Source of the DNA: Mycteria americana
Lineage: Eukaryota; Chordata; Aves; Ciconiiformes; Ciconiidae
Assembly (NCBI RefSeq): GCF_035582795.1
Contig: NC_134383.1
Span: forward strand, 441,501 to 505,500
DNA: 64,000 nt
Direction of reading: 5' to 3'
The notes beneath the pieces were generated by a model. That model worked only from the letters and a program-made list of their open reading frames with translations, was not told the DNA's origin and made no database searches. The position numbers were made by a program, and so were the translations under genes. This document shows, in pieces, positions 37,235-48,400 of the stretch. Numbering within the stretch: the first letter of the stretch is position 1; every line of letters begins with the position of its first letter.

Positions 37235-38502
37235 CTGTGCTGCTCGAGGGTCTCGTTGTCCGGCAGCTCTGCCCCGCACACGCTGCACTGCTCGCCCAGG
37301 GCTCTGCTCTCCGTCTTCATGCCGGCCGCCAGCTCCCCCAGCTTGCTGAACAGCTCCCGCTGGATGAAGCCCTGGGGCAGCAGCCCCCCGTAGGCGCTGA
37401 AGTCCATGGAGACGGCCAGGGCCGGCTGCACGTGCAGGGCGGACGCCACCGAGGGCGGCACGCCGAGCACCGGCTCAGTCTTGTGGTTCGGCAGCAGGGA
37501 GTAGATGCCCAGGGGCTTCTCGCCCTGGGCGGCAGCGGCGGATGGCTCCGGGCCCAGCGGCAGCCCTTGGCCGGGCTCGGGCGGTGGCTCGGCGCCCTCC
37601 TCGCGGGCGTAGTGCAGTTCGCGGGCGCTGGTGATGACGCTGCCGCGGGTCGGGGTGCCGGGCCCTTCCTTGCCCTTCTCATCGGGCTTCTCCCCGCCGG
37701 AGGCGCCGGGCTCGGCCGTCCGGGGGCTGTCGCGGCTGGAGGCGTCGTCCACCTGCATCGCTTCGGTTTTGACCTCGGCGAGGCCGGGGGGGCGGCGGGC
37801 GGCGGCGGGGCGCGAGTCCTCGGGGGCGCCGGGCGGCAGGGCGCCCTGCAGCAGCGACTGCCCGATGGTCATCAAGCTGTCCACCGCCGCCTTGGTGGGG
37901 CTCATGGCGGAGAGGGGGCCGAAGGAAGCGGAGGCGGAGGGGCTCTGCTCCGCCGCGGCCGCCGGCAGGCTCTGGCCGGCCGCGCCGGCGTAGCCGCTCT
38001 CCTCGCCGGCGGGCTTGGAGATGAAGAGGCCCTTGATGTACCTCGACTTCCTCTCCTCCTCTTCCTCGGCGGCGGCGGCGCCTCCGTCGGCCATGGCGAC
38101 CTCGGCGTCGTTGTCCTCGGAGGCCTGGATGGTCTCCAGGATCTTCAGGCACTGCTCCTCCAGGTACTCGATTTCCAGGATCTCGGCGGCGTAGAGCAGG
38201 TCGTCCAAGTCTTCGACCTTGGCCTGCAGGGTGGCGGTGTACGCGTACTCCAGGATCTGCTGGAACGTCTTTGGCGAGAGGAAGTCCAGGGTGTAATGCT
38301 GGCTGTTGCGGTGGAAGAGGATCTCGAACATCTTGCTGGTGCAGGCCAGCACCGTCCGGTGCGCGTGGAACTCCTGGCTGTCCACCATGATGACCACGTC
38401 GCACAGCGTCCCCGCCAGGCGCATCTGGTTGGCTTTGTGCAGCAGCCCGGTGGGGTGGCAGGGGTTCTGCAGCTGGATCGTGCCCATCTTAGTCAAATCC
38501 AT
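37235..38502 (-). CDS. ZBTB16: ZBTB16 (PLZF) coding exon 2: BTB domain, linker, half of zinc finger 1
   Basis: This exon encodes residues 1-422 plus two bases of codon 423 of the BTB/POZ zinc-finger repressor PLZF, a nuclear factor that recruits NCoR/SMRT-HDAC corepressors and acts in limb and axial patterning, germline stem cells and innate-like lymphocytes. The start MDLTKMGTIQLQNP matches the family start. The BTB domain spans about residues 6-125; Asp35 and Arg49, the charged-pocket pair important for corepressor binding, are present. An acidic run follows at 146-150, then a Ser/Pro/Ala-rich linker with a SUMO-type VKTE motif (Lys245) and a second KTE motif at 396. Finger 1 starts at CSVC (406-409) and is cut by the donor CACAG|GTGAGT after His422. 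The linker is richer in Ala/Pro than I recall for human, in keeping with the GC-rich context. The start has G at -3 and +4. Identity is essentially certain. Confidence 0.97.
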
Positions 38503-38524
38503 TGCGCTCCCGAGGCTCACTCAT
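38489..38524 (-). other. Overlapping upstream ORF at the ZBTB16 start codon
   Basis: An ATG 22 nt upstream of the ZBTB16 start opens an 11-codon frame (MSEPRERNGFD, then TAA at 38491-38489) that runs across the main ATG out of frame and ends 11 nt inside the coding sequence. Its context is weak (C at -3, A at +4), whereas the main ATG has G at -3 and +4, so leaky scanning is expected. Overlapping uORFs normally damp main-ORF translation. The frame is directly visible; its use is inferred. Confidence 0.6.
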
Positions 38525-38576
38525 CAGGGTGCCTCGCCGTCGCTCAAATCTGGGACTAGCTTTGTGTGCCGACTAT
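38503..38576 (-). other. ZBTB16: ZBTB16 exon 2, 5' untranslated part with splice acceptor
   Basis: On the minus strand a long pyrimidine tract ends in TTTTGTTTTCGCAG at 38577, a strong acceptor, and the exon begins ATAGTCGG. This leaves 74 nt of untranslated leader before the ATG at 38502. It fits the family structure, in which exon 1 is noncoding and exon 2 carries the start. The leader holds a single upstream ATG (see the uORF entry). The acceptor is inferred from consensus only; transcript data would be decisive. Confidence 0.75.
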
Positions 38577-39054
38577 CTGCGAAAACAAAAGGCGGAGGGG
38601 GGAGAGGAGCGGAGCGGAGAGGAGCGGAGAGGAGCGGGGGGGGGGGGGGGGGGGGGGAAAGGGGGGGGAGAGGAGAGAGGAGAGGAGCGGAGCGGAGCGG
38701 GGGGAGAGGAGGAAGGTTAGCCCGCAGCCCGGCGGCGACTCGCCGAAAAGTTTCTGCGCTGGGCTCGGCGGAGCCGCGTCCCCGCCGCTGCCGCCCGGGG
38801 AAGGGGCCGCGGCGCGGCGCGGCGCAGCGCATCCCCCGCCGCCGCGCCCGCTCGGCTCCGGCCCGGCCCGGCCCGTCCCGCCCCGCCCGCGGGGCTCGGC
38901 CGGGCAGAGCGGAGCCCCATCAGGTGCACGGCGGCGGCGGCGGCGGCGGCGGCCGGCGGAGCCCCGCGCCCGCGGCAGGCAGGCAGGGAGGGAGGGAGGG
39001 GGCCGGGGGGGGGGGCCCGGGCCGTCCCGCCGCCCGCCCCCCGCCCGCACTCAC
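38577..39054 (-). other. ZBTB16: ZBTB16 intron 1 with homopurine/homopyrimidine tract
   Basis: Short intron between the noncoding exon and exon 2. The half next to exon 2 is a strand-biased tract (about 38594-38715), purine-only on the plus strand apart from scattered C, containing a run of 22 G (38636-38657), AAA and 8 more G. On the transcribed strand this forms an extreme pyrimidine tract for the exon 2 acceptor. The other half is GCC-repeat-rich (38929-38955). Confidence 0.6.
38594..38715. repeat. Homopurine tract with G22 run
   Basis: GGAGCGGAGA-type units flank a 22-base G run and a second G8 run. Purine strand is plus; pyrimidine strand is the ZBTB16 sense strand immediately before exon 2. 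Confidence 0.85.
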
Positions 39055-39700
39055 GGCGGCCGGCGGCTGCTCCGGCAGTTCGCACTGCCCGCTCTCATCG
39101 CCGCCGCCGCCGCTCGCCGCGCCGCGCAGCAAATCACCGCGGCGCCGGCCCACGGGCCGCCCCGCGCCCACGTCAGGCCTCCCCCACCCCCCCACCCGCC
39201 CCCCCGGCCCCGCCGCCGCCGCCCGCTCCATCTTGAGTGCGGGCGCCCCCGCCCGGCCCCGCCCCGCGCAGCCCCGGCCCCGCCGCGGCACCTTGCGGGG
39301 CGGCGAGCGGGCCCAGCCGGGCCGAGCCCGGCCCAGCCCGGCCCAGCCGAACCGAGCCCGGCCCAGCCCGGCCGGGCGGCGGCTGGCCAGCGCTGCCGCC
39401 CACAAACATGGAGGCGAGGCGAGGCGAGGCGAGGCGCGGGAGCGGGCGGCGCTTCTGCCCCCGGCCCCGCCGGGATGCGCGCCCCGCCCCGCCGCCCCTC
39501 ACCCGCGGACCGGGGGTGGGGGGGGGACGGACACCCGCGGGACCCCCCGCCTGCCGCTCCGCGCTCTACCGGCCCGGCCGCCGGGCACCGGCCCGAGGGG
39601 AGGCGGGCGCCCACGTTCCGGAGGGGGAGGCGGTAACCAGCGGCCAGGGCGCCGAGTTTCGCGCTGGGCGAGGGGTTGTGGCTGGGAGCCCTTTGGGCGC
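38700..39700 (-). promoter_or_regulatory. ZBTB16 CpG-island promoter
   Basis: Extremely CpG-dense block around exon 1 with many Sp1-type GC boxes (for example CCCCGCCC at 38879 and several between 39241 and 39270), a YY1-type CAAGATGG on the minus strand and no convincing TATA box. This is the usual layout of a developmental transcription-factor promoter. Short direct repeats decorate it: CCCAGCCCGG-type units (39309-39373) and five GAGGC units (39411-39437). The exact start site is unknown. Confidence 0.65.
39055..39240 (-). other. ZBTB16: ZBTB16 noncoding exon 1 (5' limit approximate)
   Basis: On the minus strand GCCGGCCGCC|GTGAGTGCGGG at 39055/39054 is a near-ideal splice donor inside the CpG island, 478 bp upstream of the exon 2 acceptor. 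Sequence to its right would be the untranslated exon 1. The transcription start cannot be placed. I end the feature near a YY1/TISU-like CAAGATGG (39228-39235, minus strand), which often lies at or just downstream of start sites in TATA-less promoters. Confidence 0.55.
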
Positions 39701-39819
39701 GAGGCGGCACCCCGAAAACACTCGCCCCACATCGGCACCGCTCCTATACGGGGACGCCGTGGGTGCCCGCACCCGAGGGTGGGCGATGGAGGTCTGCCGG
39801 CCAAGACCGGCCTCGGAAA

Positions 39820-39885
39820 GGGAGCGAAAGACAAGGGGAAGGGGAGCGAAAGACAAGGGGAAGGGGAGCGAAAGACAAGGGGAAG
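39820..39885. repeat. Three perfect 22-bp tandem repeats
   Basis: Three identical copies of GGGAGCGAAAGACAAGGGGA plus AG, end to end, just upstream of the ZBTB16 CpG island. No divergence between copies, so recent or actively homogenised. Confidence 0.9.
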
Positions 39886-40139
39886 GGGCAACGCTGGCAG
39901 CCCGGAACACCGGCAACCCCAAAACAAGGCAGCGGGAGAGCGTGGGCCGCCAACCGCCCCACACCGAGGGAGCTGCTCCCCAGGCGGAGCATCCCGCGGC
40001 CGGGTCACCCCCGTTCCCCGGCCCCCCAGCCGTGCCCGCGCCTAAAGACCCGCGCCGTCTTCAGGGGGCGGCACGGCAGCCCAGGCCTGTCCCTCCCCAG
40101 CAGTGCCCGCGGCACACGGCAGCCAGCGCAGGGCCCGGC

Positions 40140-40440
40140 GTCGTCAGCTAAAACAACAAATACGGACGGTATTAGTACAAAGATACCCTTGGGGTAAAGC
40201 AGCGCAAATGTAATCTAAGGAGAACGTTATGGGGAAGTGTGTTTATAATTATAATGGGATTTAATGTACTTTGGGACCAGATGATAGCAGTCATTTAACG
40301 AGAACAGCCTAATAACAGAGGCCTCACAATGAAAGGCGGCACTGCTCGGGTTATTAGACGCGTTTGATAACGCAGCGCTCGCGGTAGTCTACTTAAGGGT
40401 AAGGCATCAGCTACCCCTATTTTTTCGGGGGTTATAACTC
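40140..40440. promoter_or_regulatory. AT-rich island 0.9 kb upstream of the ZBTB16 promoter
   Basis: GTTTATAATTATAATGGG, GCAAATGTAATC, TTTAACGAG and CCTAATAACAG. Position suggests a proximal ZBTB16 enhancer. Confidence 0.35.
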
Positions 40441-41599
40441 TGCCGTTTTAATTGGCAGAGCGCGAGAACGCGGAGCGCAGGCAGCCAGCGTGCCTGCGGT
40501 ATGGGGGTTTTTAATTGCCTAAAACCGCTCCGGTTCCTCCCCCTCCCTGACTTTCAAATCCGAACGACTGAAGGGGGGGAAACAGCGAGACGGCGTGGTT
40601 TCAGGTGTTTGTTTACCCTCCTGTAACTTGCAAAAGGCTTGATTTCAGGACTGGAATTTTGCAGACGGTTAGGGGTACGTTTTTAGTGTAGCTCGCATGA
40701 AATTAAGCTGCGTGAGTCCCATTAGCAATAATGGAAATCCCACGGCTAAATTCCCAGGCAGCATCCTGAAAATTAACCCCCCAGTCCTTCCCGTCGACTG
40801 GTGCGGCGCACTTTTTGTTGCTCCTCTAATACATATAGTAAAAGCTACCGAGTTGTTTAAGAGACCGGCTTCCCGCGGCTGCCTTTCCCCAAAGGTACCG
40901 ACCGGCCCGTCGACCCGAGCGGGGAAGCCCCGCGCGCCCCGATCCCTCCCTGGTGCCGCAGCGTGCCGCCGCGTTGGCGTTACGGGCAGAGCGGGACGGC
41001 GTCTTCGGAGACCTCCCTGGGCAGCGCGGGGTTTGAACGCGAGGGTCGCTTAGCTTTTAGAGGCGAAGCGAGACGGAAGAGCCAGTTAGACAGCTCTGCC
41101 CAGAGCGTCCTTCCCCAAGCCAAAACCGAAGGGATCCCCCTTCACGCGGGGATTTCTTCCCTCGCCCACCTCTGTTCCTGAGCGGGCTGCACCGAGGGAA
41201 GCCCAGACCTCTCCCGCGCGCCGCGGAGCTCTCCCCCCCGGCCCCTCTGCCCAGCCCACGCTGGCTCTGCCCCTACCCGAGCCCCGTTTCCTCCCAAACT
41301 CTTACGGTGCCCCCCGCACCCGCGCGCGTACGGAGCTGGGCGATCTCGCGCTGGCAAGAAGCGATCACACGTGCGTAAAACGGGAAAAAGCCAAAAACTC
41401 TCGCCCGTGACCTCAAGCATCAACTCCCGTTCCCCCGCGCAGCGCGCGGGGGGCATCGCGGCCCCGCCTGCGGCCCCCAGGAGGGGCCCACGGAGGTGCC
41501 GACACGAAGCCGGGGAAGCCACCGCCGCGGCCTTCGGGGTCGTTTCCCCGCGCCCCGGCACGGGAGTTAATCACCCGTCGCTCCCCTCCAGTACCTTCC

Positions 41600-41895
41600 A
41601 TTTCCCTCCCATCTCTCCCCATCAGTTTCCAATTTATTTACTTTTCTGATCTTAATCCCCACCTTGTAGTGTAACGTGTTTATTAGAAAGGAACCGGCAC
41701 GTTAAATGAAGCCAAGCTGGGCTCTTGTGTTAAATAGCAGTCACGCCCAAGTGCCTCTCCATGTGCCATTACTCCAAGTGATTGAGGCAATTTCTTCCTC
41801 CGCCACGAGTTTCAGTTGTAAATCTCTCAACCAGATACGGGGGCAATGATGTGCTGCCTGGTGCGATTATTATTAACCTCCAGCATTAAACTCGC
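41600..41895. promoter_or_regulatory. AT-rich upstream island with paired NKX2-type sites
   Basis: Low-CpG block with two CCAAGTG motifs on the same strand (CAAGTG at 41748-41753 and 41775-41780), plus CCATTACTCC, GATTATTATTAACC and TTTATTAG. Candidate enhancer. Confidence 0.4.
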
Positions 41896-44800
41896 GAGAC
41901 GTCCCCGGTTCCTCGGGAGGCTCTCCCCGCGAAAGGACCAGGCGGACAGGGCATCCTTCCCGGCAAACCTAGGGACCCCTTCGGATCCGCTTCCAGCCCC
42001 CAGCCCCTCGCTTCTTCTGGACGGCGAGATGCGGACGTTCGCTTTCCCAACAGAAACAGCCCGGCGAGCGTCGGCAGGCCTGCGGGCAGAAAAGCTCTGC
42101 AACGTGCGGGTCGGGCAAAGCAGTGGCCTGTAAGTACTGCCGGGTGATGGCGAGGCAGCCTCAGGCTGCTCCTCCAGGACTCAGCTGGGCGCACGGCGAG
42201 GAAGAGGAGAAGAAAACGGAAAAGTCTCCAAAATTACAGTAAGAAAGGAAAGTCCTTGTTCGGGATGCTTAGCCCGCAAAAAAACTTCGTGGGGGGCAAC
42301 TTCAGCAAGAAGGTCCCCCAGCATCATCCGTCCTGCGCGAACGGGAGGGGCCGGGAGTCCCCCCGGCCGGCTCCCCTCCGTCACCCCCCAAAAGCCACGC
42401 GCAGGCAGCTGCTCCGTTCCCTCTCCCCCGGGTAAAAGCCCTTTTCCATCACCTGCGCTCCTCCGGCAACGTCAGGCTCACCCATCATCCCCCACTTTCC
42501 ACCCCAGAGGCATGCAACGGAACGGCTCCCACCTCTCCAGCGCGCTGGCCCCCGAATCTGGGTGCCCCCAGCCCTCTCCTCCCCGCTGCCTCGGCGATCC
42601 GGCTGGCGCGCACCCGAGGTGCACGCAGGGTGAGGGACGGGATCTTTCCTACGTTGCAACTCCTGCGTTTCCCTAGGCATAGTTTTGTTGCGCCGTTGGT
42701 GTATTTGGAGGGTTTTCCAGCCGTGCTGGTGCGGAGCTGGATTACAAAACACTGGAAGAAGGATTTGGGGCAAAACAGGAGCTGGTTTAGCTTACATCAA
42801 AAATCCGTGACTTTTAAAAACTGATTTTTGGGATCGCTCCAGACTTTGGGAGAAGTTTACAGCGTCCAAGCTCTCGCGTGCACCAGACCAGGATTTCGTC
42901 AGGCACGTTAGCTTTGCTCGGAGATGGGGCAGAGCGCGGTGCTCTGCTTTCGCATGCGGCACGCTGACAGCTTATGAAAAGATGATTAAGTGCGTTAGAC
43001 TTCATTTAAAAAAACCCCCAACCCTAAATGCACAAAGCCGTTTGTAAGGGGGAGGGAGGAAAGCCGTGGCGGGCCCCCGGAAGGGTGCTCAGCACGCGGC
43101 CACGGCGCGTTAAGCTCCCTATGAAACCCATTGATTAGCACCGGGATCCGGCCGAGCCGTGCCGATATCGGACCCGGGCGCGTTGCGGTGGCACGGGGGA
43201 GCGGAGGAGTCGGGAACAGGCCCTTTATCGTGCCCCCGCTCGCCGCGCAAAGGGAACCCGAGAGTCGCTCCGAGGACGCAGCTGGGGCGGGGGCTGCGGC
43301 ACGGGGCGGTGGGACGCAAGCAGCACGGCTTTGCGCTTTTCTGCCAGTTATCCGCGTCGCGATCGACGCCGAGGTAAATTGTTGCAGGAGCACGGCTGTA
43401 ACCAAACCCAACAGAGCCGCACAGGAGCTCTCCCGCTGTCGTGGGGAAGGCGAACGTGTGAAGTCGAATACTTCCGTCGGAGCTAACCAGGCGCGCGTGG
43501 ACCGTCACCGGGCCAGCACGCTGCAGGAACCCTTGCCCACCCTTCCCCGCACGCCTGCCTCTTCCCTCCAACCTGCCGGCCCTGCCTCGACGGGGGGTAC
43601 GGCCCAGCCAACGCTCGAGCACGCGGAAAAGGCAAGGCAGCAGCTCCGAGGATAACTGTGTCACCCGCCTCGTGACCCGAACCGCCCGGCGTGTCACCGT
43701 GCGCATCCGCGCGGCTGAACGGGGCCGCTGCACGCCTGCGTCTCTGCGCGACCGGCAGCTTCCCGGCCTGAAAAATCCTCCCGTTCCTCCCTTGGTTTGT
43801 TTTTTTTTTTTCCAGCTCGGCTCCTTTAAGGGTTATCGCACCCGAGCAACAACCGGGGGACACTAAAATCCTGGCGGCGCGACATCTCTGCTCGTCAGCA
43901 CCGCTCTGAGTCACGACTCTGCTCATCCGAGCGGCGGCTCGCAGCCCGGCGTTCGCGCCGCAGCGTCGACGCCGTGACATCCGAAGGGCGGGTTAGCAGC
44001 CCTCCCGCACCGACGCGGGACGGGTCGCAGCGCACAAAGCGGCGGCGAAAGGAGAGGCGTGCTGCTCGCGCGCTTCCAGCGGCGCGTGCCTCCGTTCCTC
44101 CCGCTTTGCGCGGGCTATAGGTGCCGCGCGGCCCCTAAGACGAGGAGGCCAATTAGCGGCTTACGGCCCCGAGCCCGCGGAGGCTGGCGGACGAGCGGGA
44201 GCGGTGACTCAGGCGGGTGGCAGCCCGGGCCAGCCTTCCCGCATTCCTCCCCTAAATCCCCCACACAAAAGGGAATTTAGCCACCGTGACTCAGCGAAGG
44301 AGCGCAAACTTTACAGCCGGGCTTTGAACCGCCGTGTTTATGTATTCCCCCCCAGCAACGCGCTGCCGGGTTAGTAATTAAATAAAAATGTCTCCCTCTA
44401 GCAGGCTGTGACCCGATCGTTTGTACAGTACCTATTTTTAGCGTTACCCTTTGTACGTATTCGAGCGCGCTCGAGCCAGAGGCAGCAACTTTTGAAGTCC
44501 TAATAAGGGGGAGGGGGGGTCGCCTTTGTTTAATTTCCCGTGTAATTATTTTTCCTCCTTTCCCCTTCTCTTAGCCTAAAATATTTGACATCCCGCGCGG
44601 GACGCGAAAAGAGATGTGCCAAGGCGGTAAATGTCAGCCCGAACCGCGCGGTGCCGAGGAGGCTGCCCGTGTGCTCGGTAAAGTTCAGCCGGGAAAAAAA
44701 GCCACTTTTAAACAGAGCAGAATCTACAGCGGGGCCTCGGCGAGGCGCTGCTGGGGGGCACGGGGGATGCTCTACCGGGGCCCGTTTCCCAGCTTCAGCC

Positions 44801-45390
44801 CGCTTTTCCTCCGTCTCCCTGACCTGCCGTCGGTTTTTGGCTCTCCTCGGGATGACCGTAGCGCTGGGGAGGCGAGGGTGCCGGCGCAGGCGGACGTTCC
44901 CGGGGGGGCCGGTGCCCCCGGCGCGGGGCGCAGGACGGCACGCCGGCCAGCAGCCCCTCCCAGGGCCACCTCCCCTCCCCAGAAGGATCGTGCCCAAGTT
45001 TAGGCACTGACCAGAACTCCGGGCGAGTTAAATACCCGTCGTGTGCTTTTCTGAGCACGAGCTGAACGTCTCCTTAACATACCGCTTAAACCCCTTCCTG
45101 CCTTGCAACAGGACAGTTTGCGAGAGCCCCTGCAGGACTTGGGAGCTTAAAATCCTGGAAGTCGCTCGGGACCACAGGCGGCATCGGCCAGCCCGGGGAA
45201 AGCAGCCGCTTTCCCGCCCTGGCGACGCTCGAGTTCGTTTACGGGAGGGAGCGAGCCAAACCCTGCGTCCCAATCACCCAGCAAACACCTTTACCCCTAA
45301 TTTCATCTTTCCTCTCCAGCGAGGGCAAAGTTCCGCGTCCCATTTCCAGTTGCGTGAGTCATCCGTTCCCCTTTCCAAAGGGAGAGAGAT

Positions 45391-45426
45391 ACGCACGCAC
45401 ACACACACACACATATATATATATAC
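45391..45426. repeat. Compound (AC)n(AT)n microsatellite
   Basis: About nine AC units followed by about six AT units. Likely polymorphic. Confidence 0.85.
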
Positions 45427-48400
45427 GTGCCTCTGTGTGTGTGCACAGAAAATGCATTACTGCTTTTGACAGTGCAAACAAAAGCCCACACTTGTGGAAG
45501 CCTCCCCCCCCCCCTTCCCTTCCCCTCACGTCTCTGTGCACTAAATATTCACACAAAATGCCTCCACAGCTGGGGAAACTTCTGCCAAAAGGCGCTCCTC
45601 CTCCTTCCCTTTCTTGCACCGGGAAAAAAACCCCACAACATCTAGCAGCTGAATCACACATCACACAGATCTTGTTTCGAAAATGTTTCTCGGATGATCT
45701 AGCTGCATAATGAAGGTATTTTAGTCTCGGATTAAATTCCTGTTCGTGTCTTCCATCGTTCCTAGCACCCCTCTCGACTGTGCCGCTCCAGAACGTACGA
45801 GCGAGTCAGAATAAAGTCTAAGGCCAAACGTTACAGTCTGGGTTCAAGGTTAGGTATTAACCGATTTTATTTTCTTAATAATTGCCAGAAGATACAATAA
45901 ACCCCCGGTATCTTATCTGGTCACAGATTCCCAAGCGACTGAAACCTCAGATAACATTCGTGCATCGAGACGGCTTGCAACCCGCCCTTTTCAGGGGAGA
46001 TATTCCCGAATCCCTCGCGAAGGTCGGGAGAAATCGGCGCCTTCCAGCTCGGTCACGACGTACGCGCCCGCCCCCGCGAGCCCCACGGACGCGCGCTTCG
46101 CGGCCTGCTTTCGCGAGGGGTCGGCCCGGGGACCGGGAGGAAGGTGGCTTCGAAGGAGCCACGGTGCCCTTGGACAACGCCGAGGGAGCTTGGCACGGCC
46201 CACCTTCGGCCACGCCACGTTCCCTGCTGGAACGGCTCGATCGGCCTCCCAGGAATGAAAGTAAACACTCCTGCAAAGCCGTTCCTGGATAAGACCGATC
46301 TGCCCGGGGCCGGAGGTTCACACGTGTTTCTGCGAGGGGCCGGGGATGCAAACAGGGGGAGAGAGCGAGGCTCGCGGCACAGGCAGCTGACGCGGCTGTC
46401 GCCGGCCGCGCGGCCGCTTCCAAAGTCCCCCCGGCTCCTCTCAAGGTATAAAGTCCCCTGTGACACCCAGGCCGCTGTTTCTCCCCGGCGTGCCTCCCCT
46501 CCGCCGCTTCAGGTACTTCATCCTGAGGCTGGGAAGGACCAATTCCACCACCAAGGGGCCAGAATCCCGTTTCTCCTTGCCATTCAAAAAAAAAAAATAA
46601 TAAAAGTTCTCCGTGAAACGCTCATTGTCAGAGCGTTTGCACCACCGCTCTCACTGCAGAAATGGGGAGGGCATCACCGGATTACCGCGGTCCTCGGTGC
46701 CGTGCCAAGGGACCGACGGGGCGGGCGGGCAGGGAGCCTGCTCCCGGACTCGCCAAGCAAAAGGGCTTTGGGGGGGGATTCCAGCCCCGGAGGCTTCTGA
46801 AGGGGCACGTTTTGGAAACGCGCCTATCCGAAGGGGGGAAAAAAATAAAAAATCACAACTCTGGTGGAAGAAGTCATTCTCTCAAAGGAGGGTGAAGTGG
46901 GATAAGGAAGAGAATCTGGAAAGCCCAGAAGCAGAGGGGAACGCGGAGCCTCTGCGGGGTTTTCTCGGTGCTAACCCTCCTTTCCCAGCCCTTTCCCCCG
47001 CCTCGGGGAGGCCGCGCTGCCGCTGCCTGCAGCCTCCCCGAGGGCCGCAGCGCCCGCACCCCTGCAGCGAAGCGGCCGAGCACCCTTCCTCCCGCGGGAA
47101 CCTCGCTCCTTACGAGCGCTTCCCCGGGGCACGCGGGTGACGCGCGGGTGACGCGCAGGGCGCGGCGGCAGCAGCGGGACCCAGGGCGCTGGATGGCAGC
47201 GGAATTTGCAGCCTCTCGAGAGGGGCAGCGAGGCCGGCAGAAAGGGGATGGCGAAGGGAGCGTCTGGGGGGAGAGCTTAACCCGAGGGCAGATCAGACGT
47301 CAGGGGCACGGGAACGACTCCGTTTTGGAAAGAGGATACGGAAAAAGAAGGTTTAACTCCCAGCCAGCTCATCGGCGGAGGCCGTACGATGGCGCTGAGC
47401 AAGGGCGGTTACTTAAATACAGCTTTGCAGGTGAGAAATGCCTGACTTCACGTGGGAAAGCAGCGCGGTTCCCAAGCGCTCACGACGCCCAGCTCTGGGG
47501 CCCCATCTTTGGCCACGCTCATCCTCCCATCGAGCACGTTGGCTCCCAGGACCCGGCCTCGCAGACAGTACCGCATGCCATCAGCTGCGATAAAACACGC
47601 AGCTCGTGGGCTCCCGGAGAAAAAAGGCTTTATTTCAGACACGCGGCGGTGCTGCGTTAACCGGCAGGTGAAATACTTCGCCGGCGTTGCTCAAGAGTTC
47701 AGCTGAGGTGACGAGAAATAATCCTCGCCGGCTTTAAAGCCCGCGGGTTTTGCGGTAATACCGCTCCTGCTCGCATCCCTCCCCGGGAGGAGCGTTTCCA
47801 GCGGCACACGGGCAGCTCCGGAGCGTGCCCCGACAGATCGGCCGCACAGCGAAGCTGCCGCAGCCCCCGCGTACGGACCGAGCCCGGCGCTGGGCTGAGC
47901 GCTCTCGTTCCTGCCGCCGCCCACGGGAAGAGCAGTTATTCCGTGCATCTGAAGGCGTTTTCGAAGCGGTCATCGCCCTGGTAATTATCCGAGACCATCC
48001 TGCCCTACATCCCGGGGCGCCGAGCCGCTCCGGCCTCGCCGCCGGCCGCTCTTGGCAGGAGGGCACCGCGTCCCCCAGCCCGGCGGGGCCACGGGGCTGC
48101 CTCGACCCACGCGGCCGGCGGCAGGGGAATCACGCAGCCGGCGCCGTGCTGCTGCGGTTAGCTGCGTAAAGAGAACCGGGTCCCGCTTGCAGGACTCCAG
48201 CCACTCTCTCTCAGCTCACGCACGCGCTGCAAGAGCAGTTTTCGTGTTGGTTTAGCGTCTCGTTCAGGCTTCCGACCCGGACCGCAGTCGCAAGCGACGT
48301 AACGCGCGTCTCCGGCCTGCTGGGCTTCGCGCGCTCGCGGCGCCAGCGGCTCGGGGCATCCCTTCCCTCCCGGTGAGCCGCAGCAAGGCTGCGCCTGCGG

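Noticed and set aside
38503-38520. In-frame extension of ZBTB16 upstream of the ATG (starting GTG)
   Set aside because: No in-frame ATG there, and the family start MDLTKMG lies at 38502 in a strong context.
36940-38559. 539-codon open frame on the plus strand antisense to ZBTB16 exon 2
   Set aside because: It mirrors the GC-rich third positions of the real BTB exon; the minus-strand frame has clear family similarity.
38306-40045. 579-codon open frame on the plus strand across the ZBTB16 promoter
   Set aside because: Opposite strand to ZBTB16 and composed of low-complexity Arg/Gly/Pro/Ala from the CpG island and purine tract; no domain similarity.
46520-46610. A-rich segment resembling a retroposon tail
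   Set aside because: No repeat body, no target-site duplication and no CR1-type 3' end recognised.
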